A stretch of DNA of 64,000 nucleotides from Desulfobacteraceae bacterium (GTDB lineage: Bacteria; Desulfobacterota; Desulfobacteria; Desulfobacterales; Desulfosarcinaceae): positions 1-64,000 of the forward strand of contig JABDIN010000088.1 in assembly GCA_013003715.1 (NCBI GenBank). The letters run 5' to 3'. The notes beneath the pieces are model-generated. The model had not been told where the DNA came from, ran no database searches, and saw only the letters and a program-made list of their open reading frames with translations. Within the stretch, counting starts at the first letter, position 1. Each line of letters starts with the position of its first letter. Made by a program: the position numbers and the translations under genes. Below are positions 7,699-16,996 of this stretch, piece by piece.

Positions 7699-8829
7699 TT
7701 GGGAACTGAACCCCACGAGGCTGTTTTTCGGCGGGAAAGGCGGGGCGTATGGCTGCTGGTATCCATGGGGCTGGCGCTGATCGCTATCACCTGGGCGGCC
7801 GGTCACTGGAATCTGGACCGGACCATTTCCGGCTATTTTTTCGGCGGGGACAAGGGGTGGTACCTGAAGCATGATCAGCCATGGTGGTTTCTCTACCGCT
7901 TTGGCACGATACCCGGTCTGATACTGTCCCTTTCGGCCCTGACCGTCTGTTACCTGGGTATGGTCAAAACCGGCTTCTCCCCTTACCGGCGGCACGCCCT
8001 GGTGGTGTTGTTGACCGCCGTTATCGGTGGTGGTGTACTGGTGAATGCGGTGTTGAAAACATACTGGGGGCGTCCCCGCCCCCGGGAGATCGTGGAATTC
8101 TCCGGAGAAGCCGGTTTCCTGCAACCCAACCAGCGCGGCAATCCCGGCCAGGGGCAATCCTTCCCCTGCGGCCATTGCACCATGGGCTTCGTTTTTATAC
8201 CCTTGTTCTATTTATATCGGCGCCACAAAACCATAGCCATTGCCGGTGGAACCTTTGGACTGGTTTACGGCGGAATACTGGGGGCGGCGCGCATTGTCCA
8301 GGGCGCCCATTTTTTCACGGATGTAATCTGGTCTCTCGGCATCATTGCCATGGTCGCGGTGGCTCTCAACGATCTGCTGTTGCCCCGGGTCTCCTCGTTG
8401 TTTTGGGTGGACGGCGTACAGCACCGGAAGAAAAAATACGCATTGACCGCAACCATGATAGTGCTCGCATTGCTGATGACAATGCTTTATTTGACACGGC
8501 GTCCTTTTTTTGAGGCGGATATGTATGCACTTTCCATTGGTCCGGATACCCGGGCGATCATCATCCGTTCGGATCTGAATATCCGGTCCAAAACACTCAG
8601 ATTCACACCCCGGGAAAAGGGCCGGATCTCCATCCAGACCCAGGGATTCGGGTGGATTAATGCCGCACTCCAACTGAAGCACCAGCAGAAACAAGACGGC
8701 CAGAACCTGGTCGTCACCCTGAATTCGATGACTAAAGGGTATTTTTCGGAGTTAAACCAGGGGGTAACGATTATTTTGCCAGAAGACGTGCAGGATAGGG
8801 TATCCGTACGCCTTGAGACGTTCCGATAA
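7699..8829 (+). CDS. PAP2 family membrane phosphatase with C-terminal extension
   Basis: A 376-residue integral membrane protein of the lipid phosphatase/PAP2 superfamily. The three catalytic motifs are visible: K120-x6-R127P128 (KTYWGRPRP), P156-C-G-H159 (PCGH in place of the usual PSGH), and R198-x5-H204-x3-D208 (RIVQGAHFFTD). The histidines are kept, so it should still hydrolyse a phospholipid, undecaprenyl diphosphate or lipid A phosphate; which one cannot be told. After six or so helices, residues 250-376 form an extra soluble, beta-rich domain after a seventh helix (ALTATMIVLALLMTMLYL). The start is a TTG; the next in-frame ATG is codon 23. A convergent membrane-protein gene follows, so this gene is monocistronic. 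Confidence 0.85.
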   Translation: MGTEPHEAVFRRERRGVWLLVSMGLALIAITWAAGHWNLDRTISGYFFGGDKGWYLKHDQPWWFLYRFGTIPGLILSLSALTVCYLGMVKTGFSPYRRHALVVLLTAVIGGGVLVNAVLKTYWGRPRPREIVEFSGEAGFLQPNQRGNPGQGQSFPCGHCTMGFVFIPLFYLYRRHKTIAIAGGTFGLVYGGILGAARIVQGAHFFTDVIWSLGIIAMVAVALNDLLLPRVSSLFWVDGVQHRKKKYALTATMIVLALLMTMLYLTRRPFFEADMYALSIGPDTRAIIIRSDLNIRSKTLRFTPREKGRISIQTQGFGWINAALQLKHQQKQDGQNLVVTLNSMTKGYFSELNQGVTIILPEDVQDRVSVRLETFR

Positions 8830-8899
8830 TGACCGATGATCAATCGCCGGGCCTGTATTCGGAGATGGGCGGATGAAATGGGCCTTGTCCGTGATGGCG

Positions 8900-9808
8900 T
8901 TATTCCGGATTGTCTGCATAATAGGTATGATACTCCTGCTGCACCAGATCATACGGCTGATATATCTCCAGGAAGAATTTGAACGAGGCCATTTTCAGGT
9001 AGGAATACACGGGGGTGGCCAGTAATGTGGCCACCATGATCCTCACCCAGAAACTGTCCACGAACAGCAGCACGGCAATGGGAATAATCAGGACGAAGAT
9101 TGATTCAAGTGCAATGCGGCAACTGAAAAAAATCCAGGAAGGCCACAATACGCGGCCGGTGGTGAACAGCCGATAAAAAAGTCCGAGTTTTTCCCGGAAG
9201 TTCCCCCGGGACAATACCGCCAGTTTTGAAGAGTAGGAAAACCCGGCCATGCCCAGGGGCAGAAACAGGCCCATGCACAGCAGAAACAAGACTATCCATA
9301 TCCCATGCGGATGGGCGTTCCACCCCGTTCGCGTGACAATGAATCCCAGTGTGGCCCAGATGGCATAGAGCCCGCAAATAGTGCCCACGGCGATGGCATC
9401 CCAGACGACCTGCTGCCAACGGATACCGACCAGTGACGATAGTAAACCGAACATACCCCGCTCTTTCCGGTGCATCCGGCGCATATCGCTGCTGGGCCAT
9501 AGCGAAATAATCTGTTTTAAAAAGAATAACCCGGACAGAATCAGAAAGGTTCGGTAGTCGGTCAGGAGGACCCACAGCAGGCCGGGAACCTGATTGAATA
9601 GATAATCAGCGGATGCCGCCGACAATTCCCCGAGTTGCGCGAGATCCATGGATGAACGGTCGATATGGACATACTTTTTGATGACGCGATCCAGGAGAAT
9701 GAGCGCAAAGATCAATAGAAAAAAGGATTTGTACTTGAACAGATCCGTCGCAGAGTGGACCACCAGTATCCTCAACAGTCGTTTCAGGCCTGACCCTGTC
9801 TTTGCCAT
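8900..9808 (-). CDS. multi-pass inner-membrane protein, unknown, co-transcribed with PAP2
   Basis: A 302-residue hydrophobic protein with about five to six predicted helices (for example FFLLIFALILLDRVI, LLWVLLTDYRTFLIL and ILVLIIPIAVLLF-like segments) and a basic cytoplasmic stretch (DMRRMHRKERG, about 108-118). No family recognised. It starts 6 bp after the stop of the upstream PAP2 gene, so the two are almost certainly one operon. The partner phosphatase suggests a role in envelope lipid or isoprenoid phosphate metabolism, but this rests on context only. Confidence 0.6.
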   Translation of the reverse strand: MAKTGSGLKRLLRILVVHSATDLFKYKSFFLLIFALILLDRVIKKYVHIDRSSMDLAQLGELSAASADYLFNQVPGLLWVLLTDYRTFLILSGLFFLKQIISLWPSSDMRRMHRKERGMFGLLSSLVGIRWQQVVWDAIAVGTICGLYAIWATLGFIVTRTGWNAHPHGIWIVLFLLCMGLFLPLGMAGFSYSSKLAVLSRGNFREKLGLFYRLFTTGRVLWPSWIFFSCRIALESIFVLIIPIAVLLFVDSFWVRIMVATLLATPVYSYLKMASFKFFLEIYQPYDLVQQEYHTYYADNPE

Positions 9809-9814
9809 CGTTAT

Positions 9815-10801
9815 TTACCCGATCTCCCGGAAGACCGATCGGTGCAACCGCCGAAGCAGAAATGAAAAGAGCCACGTACAGGCAAGCCCCACTGGAATCA
9901 GACTGTAGAAAATCGTGGCCTCCCGCAACCATACCGCACGAATACCCATGACACAGGCCATGGCCCCGATGAGAGTCCCGACAATATAGATACAAAGGTG
10001 AAGCTCCCAGGCCGGTGGTGTCTCCGGGTAACGGCCGTTGGCCTTATAAAAGGATATTTGTGCCGGCAAATTGAGTAAATATTGGTAAATGAACTGCATC
10101 AGGAGGGCACTTAGTATAATGGATCCTGCCACGTCGCTGAACCAGTGCTCCAGGGCCATGCAGCGGGACAATCCCATCACCACAGCGTACGCAACGCTGA
10201 ATATCCCCCATGCCACCCCCCACATCTTTAATCCACGGCCGGTTTTCGGCGTTGCCACCAAAGCGTAAACAACGGCAACCAGGACAAAGGCCTGGGCGGT
10301 ATGCCCGCTGGGAAAACTGCCCCGGTAGATTCCCTCGGCAATATAGTGAGGGCCGAATTCGAACCAGTCCGTAAACATCAGTTTGCCGCTGAGCACTTCG
10401 GATGGCCGAGCCCTGCCCATCACCCATTTGAGGCTGTGGACCAGCATCATGCTGCACGCCAGACCCGATGTCAGGATGAAGCCCAGGTGGGGCCGCCAGA
10501 TGTACCATCGTGACCGCTCGCCTTTTTTCCATGCCAGGTAATAGACAATGGTTGTAAGGATAAGGAAAAAAATCACCGGATCCCCACCGCCAAGGCCTTC
10601 CCCCTCGAAAAGGGATCGATCCATGACACGGGCCAGTTGTTTGATACGGTGATCATGGAGGTAAGTGGTCCACTGGTAATCCACAGGGACGATCACGGAC
10701 ATGATCAGCACACCGAGTATCAGGATGACGGGAAATCCATATGTTGATTTTATGCCATGCAATGGTTTTTCTGCCCAATTATTTATGCAACTGGAAGACA
10801 C
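9815..10801 (-). CDS. PAP2 family membrane phosphatase
   Basis: A 328-residue multi-helix protein with a complete PAP2 active site: K125-x6-R132P133 (KWVMGRARP), P164SGH167, and S212R213-x5-H219-x3-D223. Members dephosphorylate undecaprenyl diphosphate, phosphatidylglycerophosphate, phosphatidate or lipid A. The start is a GTG at 10801 with no strong Shine-Dalgarno, so the exact N-terminus is uncertain. It is the first gene of a two-gene operon with the membrane protein at 8900-9808. A second PAP2 gene with a different architecture lies about 1 kb away on the opposite strand, but the two proteins share little beyond the catalytic motifs, so this is not a recent duplication. Confidence 0.87.
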   Translation of the reverse strand: MSSSCINNWAEKPLHGIKSTYGFPVILILGVLIMSVIVPVDYQWTTYLHDHRIKQLARVMDRSLFEGEGLGGGDPVIFFLILTTIVYYLAWKKGERSRWYIWRPHLGFILTSGLACSMMLVHSLKWVMGRARPSEVLSGKLMFTDWFEFGPHYIAEGIYRGSFPSGHTAQAFVLVAVVYALVATPKTGRGLKMWGVAWGIFSVAYAVVMGLSRCMALEHWFSDVAGSIILSALLMQFIYQYLLNLPAQISFYKANGRYPETPPAWELHLCIYIVGTLIGAMACVMGIRAVWLREATIFYSLIPVGLACTWLFSFLLRRLHRSVFREIG

Positions 10802-11047
10802 TGACGATATTGTTTATTGGAAATGACCGATATGGCCTTGATGCGATTCGCTGATTCAATCCGTGTGCCGGCGCGACACTACCATATTTAATACCGGCCC
10901 ACAACCGGAAGCGACCATAGCTGCCTGGAGAAATGATTGGGCCCGGTATAAATGGTTAACTGGTGTATTGGTCAACGGGTGAAATGTATCCATCATGATT
11001 ATTGTTATGAAAACAATTATTTGTATGATGAGCCCATATCCGGCGCA

Positions 11048-11191
11048 CTATTTACGGTTTACCTCTTCAGGGTCTTCCGGATAGTCAGCCAATAACACGC
11101 ATAAAAAATCATGGTCATACGGCATCCGGACGCGTATGATTTTTCTATGTTCTCCGTGACGACATCGGATAAGTTGGTTGTTTCCTTCCAT
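11048..11191 (-). CDS. possible small basic protein (47 aa)
   Basis: In the 450-bp gap between the PAP2 operon and the TraB/GumN gene there is a 47-codon ORF, preceded by AGGTGG 8 nt before its ATG (11191). The product is polar (RCRHGEHRKIIRVRMPYDHD), with no recognisable domain. It would be divergent from the TraB/GumN gene. The rest of the gap (10802-11047) shows nothing I can support. It may be a chance ORF. Confidence 0.3.
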   Translation of the reverse strand: MEGNNQLIRCRHGEHRKIIRVRMPYDHDFLCVLLADYPEDPEEVNRK

Positions 11192-11253
11192 GGAACGACC
11201 ACCTGCGGGCGGAAATTCGTTAGTAGTCATCCATAACAAGGAGTATTGGACTC

Positions 11254-12276
11254 ATGGCACGTCGCATCATTGGTATTCTATTATTGGTTTTTCTGGTCGT
11301 TCCTACATCGGGAAATGATGTTCTTGCTGAAATTTACCGGTGGCGTGATCAGAACGGCATCCTTCATTTCTCAGACACACCGCCGCCGGATGGTTTGGAA
11401 GACACGGATTCCGGACAGGCCCCACCCCAATCCCCGTCCACCAGCGGGTTCTCCGATGCCGCACAACAGGAGACGGCTGTATCCGGCGGTATGCTATGGA
11501 AAATAGGCGGGTTGGGTGTCAAGCAGAGCTATCTTCTGGGCACCATACATTCGGAAGATCCCCGGGTGCTGAATCTTCCCGATTCAGTGACCGAGGCGTT
11601 CAATTCAGCCGATGCATTTGTCATGGAACTTGAAATGAATTCCAATGCCGTTATGGCCATGGGGGCCGCCATGTTGATAACAGGCGATCGGGATCTGGAA
11701 TCGCTCATCGGAGCATCCGATTTCAACAAAGCGGTTTCGGCAATGGCCGACTATGGGATTCCGGCGTCTATTTTAAACCGGATGAAACCATGGGTCGTCA
11801 TGTCCATGTTGAGTATGCCCAAACCCAAAACAGGTGAATTCCTGGATTTGATGCTGGCCAACAGGGCCAAATCGCAGGGGAAGGCCGTTCACGGTCTGGA
11901 ATCGGCGGAGGAACAGATGTCTGTGTTCGAAGGATTGTCCATCGAGGATCAGGTCTCTTTACTTAAAGCGACCATTCAACAATTGGACGATTTGCCGGCC
12001 ATGTTCGATCAGTTGATCCGTGCCTATGTGGCCAATGATCTCGCCCGGATTTCCGCATTGGCTCAATCCTACAACTATGGCGTGGACAGCAATCTGGTGC
12101 AGCGGTTCATGTTCCGGCTCAATGAGGAACGAAATTATCGTATGGTGGACCGGATGATGTCCTATCTGAACACCGGCAACGCCTTCGTTGCCGTCGGCGC
12201 CCTGCATCTGGCCGGCGAATCCGGCATCATCAACCAGCTGCGGGCGAAAGGACTTGAAGTAACACCTGTGCCATAG
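11254..12276 (+). CDS. DUF4124-TraB/GumN fusion, secreted
   Basis: A 340-residue exported protein. After a signal peptide (about 1-25) comes a short DUF4124 module (IYRWRDQNGILHFSDTPPP, about 27-46), then a Pro/Ser-rich linker, then a TraB/PrgY/GumN domain (about 80-340) with the family signatures LLGTIHSEDP (94-103), VMELE, GLESAEEQM and the C-terminal GALHLAGESGI. The TraB fold is related to TIKI metalloproteases, and the conserved GxxH and GALH motifs are the putative metal site. AAGGAG precedes the ATG at a good distance. The gene is isolated, with divergent or convergent neighbours, so context says little. DUF4124 is often found at the N-terminus of periplasmic proteins; fusion to TraB/GumN is less usual. 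Confidence 0.85.
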   Translation: MARRIIGILLLVFLVVPTSGNDVLAEIYRWRDQNGILHFSDTPPPDGLEDTDSGQAPPQSPSTSGFSDAAQQETAVSGGMLWKIGGLGVKQSYLLGTIHSEDPRVLNLPDSVTEAFNSADAFVMELEMNSNAVMAMGAAMLITGDRDLESLIGASDFNKAVSAMADYGIPASILNRMKPWVVMSMLSMPKPKTGEFLDLMLANRAKSQGKAVHGLESAEEQMSVFEGLSIEDQVSLLKATIQQLDDLPAMFDQLIRAYVANDLARISALAQSYNYGVDSNLVQRFMFRLNEERNYRMVDRMMSYLNTGNAFVAVGALHLAGESGIINQLRAKGLEVTPVP

Positions 12277-12555
12277 GGCTGTAGGACATATTGATAATGT
12301 CAAATGTCAAAGCTCAAATGCCCAATGAAGGTATCCTGGTCATTTTTTTTGGAAAGCTTTAGAAATGGAGTGAATGTAAAAACGACAACATTCCGCCGTT
12401 TGGCATGTGGATGTTCTCATTCGGAGTTGTGTGAATTGTTATAATTCGGACCATTTGTCCGTCGAATATGATAAATCCGCAATCGCAATGGAGGAGGAAA
12501 ACCATGGACGTAATATCCGGAATGATATGTCTGATGAACCAGTCATGTCCACGCT

Positions 12556-13176
12556 CTATCCGGACGAACGGCCAATTCCGTTGAATAGTTGGTCGATCAG
12601 TCGCCCCAATTGCTCAACACGTCCATTAATATCAAAAGTGGGCGCATTAATTTCCTCTATCAGTATACATGAATAGTATGACCAGAATGCCGTAACAGCA
12701 TCAGGGATATCGACAGCCTCGTGAAGTTCTCCCCTTGCCGCCGCCGCCGTAAAGAGAATGTTCAGCCTTTCCAGGTATTCGCTTTCCAGTTGTTTAATGT
12801 TTTCGGCACTTTCACCCTCCAGGAACAGGATTTCCTTAATGAGCACCCTGGATAGTCTGATCCGGCGTGCGTAAAATCCGAATATGTGGCGTATCAGGTG
12901 GAGGAGCTGTGCTTTCAGGCCCTTATCCGGGGCAGTGGCCAGGGCGGTTTCGACCTCCGGGCGCATTTCTTCATAAAAAGTGGCAATCAACAGCGCCGGT
13001 TTGTTTGAAAAATGCTGGAAAATGGTGCCGAGCCCAACACCTGCGCGGGCAGCCAGTTCCCTCATGGTGGCCTTTTCATATCCTTTTTCCTCGAATAAAG
13101 TATAGGCGCTTTCAAGGATAATGCGTCTTGTCTCTTCTTTTGCCTTTTCCCGGCGGGTACCGAATTTTTGTGACAT
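12556..13176 (-). CDS. TetR/AcrR family regulator divergent from the DsrP-like gene
   Basis: A 206-residue regulator with a clear N-terminal helix-turn-helix (about 17-63: RIILESAYTLFEEKGYEKAT, then ELAARAGVGLGTIFQHFSNK) and a helical ligand domain. It is divergent from the dsrP-like gene at 13576, with a 400-bp space that contains two palindromes and a strong promoter, so it very probably controls that gene and perhaps itself. The 280 bp downstream (12277-12555) hold only a strong Shine-Dalgarno (GGAGGAGG) before a short ORF running into the tetR 3' end, taken as a remnant. Confidence 0.88.
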   Translation of the reverse strand: MSQKFGTRREKAKEETRRIILESAYTLFEEKGYEKATMRELAARAGVGLGTIFQHFSNKPALLIATFYEEMRPEVETALATAPDKGLKAQLLHLIRHIFGFYARRIRLSRVLIKEILFLEGESAENIKQLESEYLERLNILFTAAAARGELHEAVDIPDAVTAFWSYYSCILIEEINAPTFDINGRVEQLGRLIDQLFNGIGRSSG

Positions 13177-13490
13177 TGAACTCCCTTAAAAGCGGTTCGA
13201 GATGGTCCGCTACTATAGAAAAAAGGAGCTGCCGGTGTCAACAAGGTCTCGAATCACGGCAGAATGATCGCATGCGGACGCGTTTACATACCGTTGTGCA
13301 AACTCATGTTCGGGAACTCGTAGCTAAGCGAGGTATTTATTCAATATTTACAAAATGTTAAAAAATGCAAAGACAACACGTGCAAATGAACATGTCTCTC
13401 CTGCCCTGTTTTTTACCAACGATTCCTAATACCTTCAGACAACGCACTAGCGTACTGAAAAATCACCCAGCCCGCTCCCTTCATAATTGT

Positions 13491-13548
13491 TCACGCGTGA
13501 GTTTTAAATTGACTTTATGAACGTGTTATTGATAATGAACACGTTCAT
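13491..13548 (+). promoter_or_regulatory. promoter with long palindromic operator of the dsrP-like gene
   Basis: TTGACT (13509-13514) and GATAAT (13531-13536), 16 bp apart, form a good sigma70 promoter. ATGAACGTGTT (13517-13527) and AACACGTTCAT (13538-13548) are perfect 11-bp inverted arms that overlay the spacer and -10, so a bound dimer would block RNA polymerase. A second perfect palindrome, TCACGCGTGA (13491-13500), lies just upstream of the -35. The divergent TetR gene makes its product the obvious ligand-responsive repressor. The rest of the gap back to 13177 shows nothing else. Confidence 0.65.
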
Positions 13549-13575
13549 CTAAAGAGCGCGATACAAGGAGGGATT

Positions 13576-14751
13576 ATGCTGGAACTCGCTTTCAAGGGCA
13601 ATCGCCATTATTGGATCTGGTTGTCGTTTTTGGGGATCGGTATCATCACGGGCACAGCCGCCTATCTGGTGCAATTCAACGTGGGATTGGCTGTGACCGG
13701 CTTGAGCCGGGATGTGTCATGGGGGTTTTACCTGGCACAATTGACCTTTCTGGTGGGCGTGGCCGCTTCGGCCGTCATGGTGGTTCTGCCATATTATTTG
13801 CACAATTTCAGGGTTTTCGGCCGCATTACGATCCTGGGTGAGTTTACGGCAATTGCCGCGGTATGTATGTGCGGATTGTTTCTGTTCGTTGATATCGGCC
13901 AACCCATGCGGGCGATGAACGTGTTTCTATATCCATCCCCAAAGTCAATTGTATTTTGGGATGCCACGGTGTTGAATGGTTACTTATTTTTGAATCTGAT
14001 CGTTGGATGGAACGTCCTGGAAGCCGAGCGAAATGGCGTTCAACCGCCGTTTTGGGTGAAACCCTTGATTTACCTCTCGATCCCATGGGCTTTCGCGATT
14101 CATACGGTGACCGCGTTCATCTATTGCGGACTGGGTGGCAGAGGGTTCTGGCTGACAGCCATTATGGCGCCGCGGTTTCTGGCATCTGCATTTTCTTCAG
14201 GACCCGCCTTTTTGATTATTATCTGCCGGATTCTGCGGAAAGTCAGTGGGTTTAACGCGGGAACCAAGGCGATCCAGGGGTTGGCAAAGATTGCCACCTA
14301 TGGTTTGATGGCGAATTTATTTTTTCTCAGTTGTGAAATTTTTGTTGTGTATAACAGCGGTCTTCCTGAGCATAAGGCGCACTTTCAATATCTGTACTTT
14401 GGACTGGACGGTCATGGGGTGCTGGTGCCATGGATGCGAACTGCCTTGATTCTGATGGTATCGGCGGCGATATTGCTGATAATTCCGGCAACCCGTCGGC
14501 ATGAACCGGTGTTGATAACGGCATGTGTCGCCCTCTTCACAGGCACTTGGATCGACAAGGGGATGGGGCTGGTCACCGGCGGTTTTATTCCCACGCCCCT
14601 TCATCAGGTGCTGGACTACGTACCGACGGTATTGGAACTTCTCATATCCGTTGGAATTTACGCCACCGGCGCGCTCATATTGACAATTCTTTTAAAATTA
14701 GCCATGGGCGTTAAAAAGGAAACCGGACGAACCAAGGTCAGGTTCATATAA
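13576..14751 (+). CDS. dsrP: DsrP-like membrane subunit (NrfD/PsrC family), stand-alone
   Basis: A 391-residue integral membrane protein with about ten helices and no cofactor motif, matching DsrP of the DsrMKJOP complex of sulfate reducers. Matching features include the N-terminus MLELAFKGNRHYWIW, GLSRDVSWGFYLAQLTFLVG, VLPYYLHNFRVFG, DIGQPMRAMN and the C-terminal WIDKGMGLVTGGF. DsrP exchanges electrons with the menaquinone pool and passes them to the periplasmic FeS protein DsrO. Here no dsrM, dsrK, dsrJ or dsrO is adjacent: upstream is a divergent TetR gene and downstream, convergent, a metal ATPase. It is therefore an extra or orphan copy, probably conditionally expressed. AAGGAGG is ideally placed before the ATG. 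Family placement is firm; the physiological partner is unknown. Confidence 0.88.
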   Translation: MLELAFKGNRHYWIWLSFLGIGIITGTAAYLVQFNVGLAVTGLSRDVSWGFYLAQLTFLVGVAASAVMVVLPYYLHNFRVFGRITILGEFTAIAAVCMCGLFLFVDIGQPMRAMNVFLYPSPKSIVFWDATVLNGYLFLNLIVGWNVLEAERNGVQPPFWVKPLIYLSIPWAFAIHTVTAFIYCGLGGRGFWLTAIMAPRFLASAFSSGPAFLIIICRILRKVSGFNAGTKAIQGLAKIATYGLMANLFFLSCEIFVVYNSGLPEHKAHFQYLYFGLDGHGVLVPWMRTALILMVSAAILLIIPATRRHEPVLITACVALFTGTWIDKGMGLVTGGFIPTPLHQVLDYVPTVLELLISVGIYATGALILTILLKLAMGVKKETGRTKVRFI

Positions 14752-14810
14752 CAATCAATAGAACACATCGATTCGGAACGGTAGGTACTTTATGGATTGG
14801 ATCCGTGGAT

Positions 14811-16937
14811 TTAACCCCGCAGTGCCCGTGTTGAATTAAAAACGGCCAGCAGTGCCGTGCCCATGTCGGCAAACACGGCCTCCCACATGGAGGCCAGCCC
14901 CATGGCCCCGAAGGCGATGAAGATGCCTTTGATCACAAAGGCCAGGGTGATATTCTGCCACACGATTTTTCGGGTGTGTTTCGCCACGGCCACGGCCTCA
15001 GCCATTTTCAAGGGCGAATCGGTCATGAGCACCACATCGGCGGTCTCAATGGCGGCGTCACTACCCAATGCCCCCATGGCCACCCCGACGTCGGCACGGG
15101 CAATTACCGGCGCATCATTTATGCCGTCGCCCACAAACGCAATTTTCTCACCATCCCCCATCTTACTTCCGATCTGATCAAAGATACGCACTTTATCCTC
15201 GGGGAAAAGATCGGCATAAAAACTATCGAGACCGAGTTTGTGGGCCACGGCTTCGGCCGCACACTGATTATCGCCGGTCAGCATGGATATGTGTTGGATT
15301 CCGCTTTTTCGCAAAACCGACATGGCGTCGACTGCACCGGGCTTCAGTTCATCACCGATGATGATATAGCCAGCATATCTACCGTCGACCGCGACATGGG
15401 CAACGGTATTGTCGAAATCGCATTGATGATGGGCGATGGACTGGTGATGCAGAAAGTTGTCGTTGCCCACCAGTATGTCGTGCTTTTTATACCTGGCCGT
15501 CACCCCTTTACCGGCCATATTTTGGTGCCCGGTGATGTCGGTAATCTTGATCTTTCCGCCTTTTTTCTCAAATGCGTTCAGAATGGATCCGGCGATGGGA
15601 TGATTGGATTGGTATTCGGCTGCCGCAGCAAATTCCATAACCTGCTCTTTAGAATACCCATTTACACTGACCACATCCTTGACGTCGAACACCCCCCGGG
15701 TCAAGGTACCGGTCTTGTCAAACACCACGGTTTTAACCGCTGCCAGGACATCGATGAAATTGGAGCCCTTGATGAGAATACCGGCCTTGGACGCCCGCCC
15801 GATGCCACCGAAATACCCCAAAGGGATGCTGACCACCAAGGCGCACGGACAGGAAATTACCAGCAGCACCAATGCCCGATAAATCCAGGTTTGAAATGAG
15901 CCGCCAAAGAACAAGGGCGGAAGCAGGGCGACTGAAGCGGCCGCAAGAACCACAAATGGCGTGTAATAGCGGGCGAAGACGGTGATGAATTTTTCGGTTT
16001 TGGCTTTTCTGGCCGTGGCGTTCTCCACAAGATCCATGATTTTGGCCATGGAAGAATCCCTGAACAACCGGGTTGCCCTGATGTCCAATGCACCGGTCTG
16101 ATTGATCTGTCCCGCCATCACCATGATCCCGGGATTTACGGTCAGCGGCACCGATTCTCCGGTGAGAGCGGAGGTGTCTATCAGGGATGTACCTGCCACG
16201 ACTTCACCGTCAACCGGTATTTTTTCACCTGGTTTGACCATGATAGAATCACCGATGCTTACGGACTCAGGCGCAACTTCACGAAATCCGCCGGGTGTCG
16301 TGAGTCTGGCCGTATCCGGCCTGGCGGCCAACAGTCCCCGTATGGAGCGTCGTGAGCGTGAAACCGCCAGATCCTGGAGCAGTTCGCCAATCTTGTAAAA
16401 AATCATGACACCGATGGCCTCGGAATAGGCGTGGATGGCCAGTGCACCGCCGGTGGCAATCATCATGAGCACATTTTCATCGAAAAAGTCCCCTTTTAAT
16501 ATAGTGCGGACAGCCTTTTGTAGCACATTCCATCCCGCCAGAAGATAGGCCGAGAGCACCATCAGGATCTGAAAATCACCCAATGGTGAAAAATGGGCGG
16601 TGTATTCGGTGATCAATTGGTAGACAAACAACACGCCGGCGATAATAAGGTAGACAAGACCTTTTTTCAGGTCTGCTTCACCGGAAACATCGCCGGGTTC
16701 GATGCCACCGGTGTCATTCGACTTGGGCAGCAGTTTCACTGCAGGTTCAATGCGCCGGACTTCCGCTAATGCACCGGCAATATCGGATGCCTTTAAATGC
16801 AGGGTCATCCCCGCAAAATCAATGACGGCTTCGTCAACACCGTCTACCTTGTTCAACCCTTTTTCGATTTTAGCTGCACAATTTGCACAATCCAGGTTTC
16901 TGATTTGAAATTTTTCCGTCGTCAGACTTTGTTTCAT
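14811..16937 (-). CDS. heavy-metal-translocating P1B-type ATPase (Zn/Cd/Pb type)
   Basis: A 708-residue P-type ATPase with one N-terminal metal-binding domain (LDCANCAAKIEKGL, about residues 17-30), the CPC metal-transport motif in the sixth helix (SCPCALVVSIPLGYFGG), phosphorylation motif DKTGT, the HP dipeptide in NHPIAGS and the hinge GDGINDAP. The SCPCALV motif and its partner, an ArsR regulator with an alpha-5 zinc-type site, point to Zn(II)/Cd(II)/Pb(II) efflux. I chose ATG 16937, where an MKQSLTTEKF start leads straight into the metal-binding domain; an in-frame ATG at 16988 would add 17 residues but has no Shine-Dalgarno. The gene follows arsR at a distance of about 60 bp and is very likely co-transcribed with it. 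Confidence 0.9.
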   Translation of the reverse strand: MKQSLTTEKFQIRNLDCANCAAKIEKGLNKVDGVDEAVIDFAGMTLHLKASDIAGALAEVRRIEPAVKLLPKSNDTGGIEPGDVSGEADLKKGLVYLIIAGVLFVYQLITEYTAHFSPLGDFQILMVLSAYLLAGWNVLQKAVRTILKGDFFDENVLMMIATGGALAIHAYSEAIGVMIFYKIGELLQDLAVSRSRRSIRGLLAARPDTARLTTPGGFREVAPESVSIGDSIMVKPGEKIPVDGEVVAGTSLIDTSALTGESVPLTVNPGIMVMAGQINQTGALDIRATRLFRDSSMAKIMDLVENATARKAKTEKFITVFARYYTPFVVLAAASVALLPPLFFGGSFQTWIYRALVLLVISCPCALVVSIPLGYFGGIGRASKAGILIKGSNFIDVLAAVKTVVFDKTGTLTRGVFDVKDVVSVNGYSKEQVMEFAAAAEYQSNHPIAGSILNAFEKKGGKIKITDITGHQNMAGKGVTARYKKHDILVGNDNFLHHQSIAHHQCDFDNTVAHVAVDGRYAGYIIIGDELKPGAVDAMSVLRKSGIQHISMLTGDNQCAAEAVAHKLGLDSFYADLFPEDKVRIFDQIGSKMGDGEKIAFVGDGINDAPVIARADVGVAMGALGSDAAIETADVVLMTDSPLKMAEAVAVAKHTRKIVWQNITLAFVIKGIFIAFGAMGLASMWEAVFADMGTALLAVFNSTRALRG

Positions 16938-16996
16938 TGGGGCAACCCTTTGGCCTTTTTCATGTCCATGCAGAATTCGTGTTGTCATCGGTGCGA

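Noticed and set aside
12505-12585. Short ORF with GGAGGAGG before ATG at 12505
   Set aside because: Only 26 codons, overlapping the tetR 3' end; at best a gene remnant.
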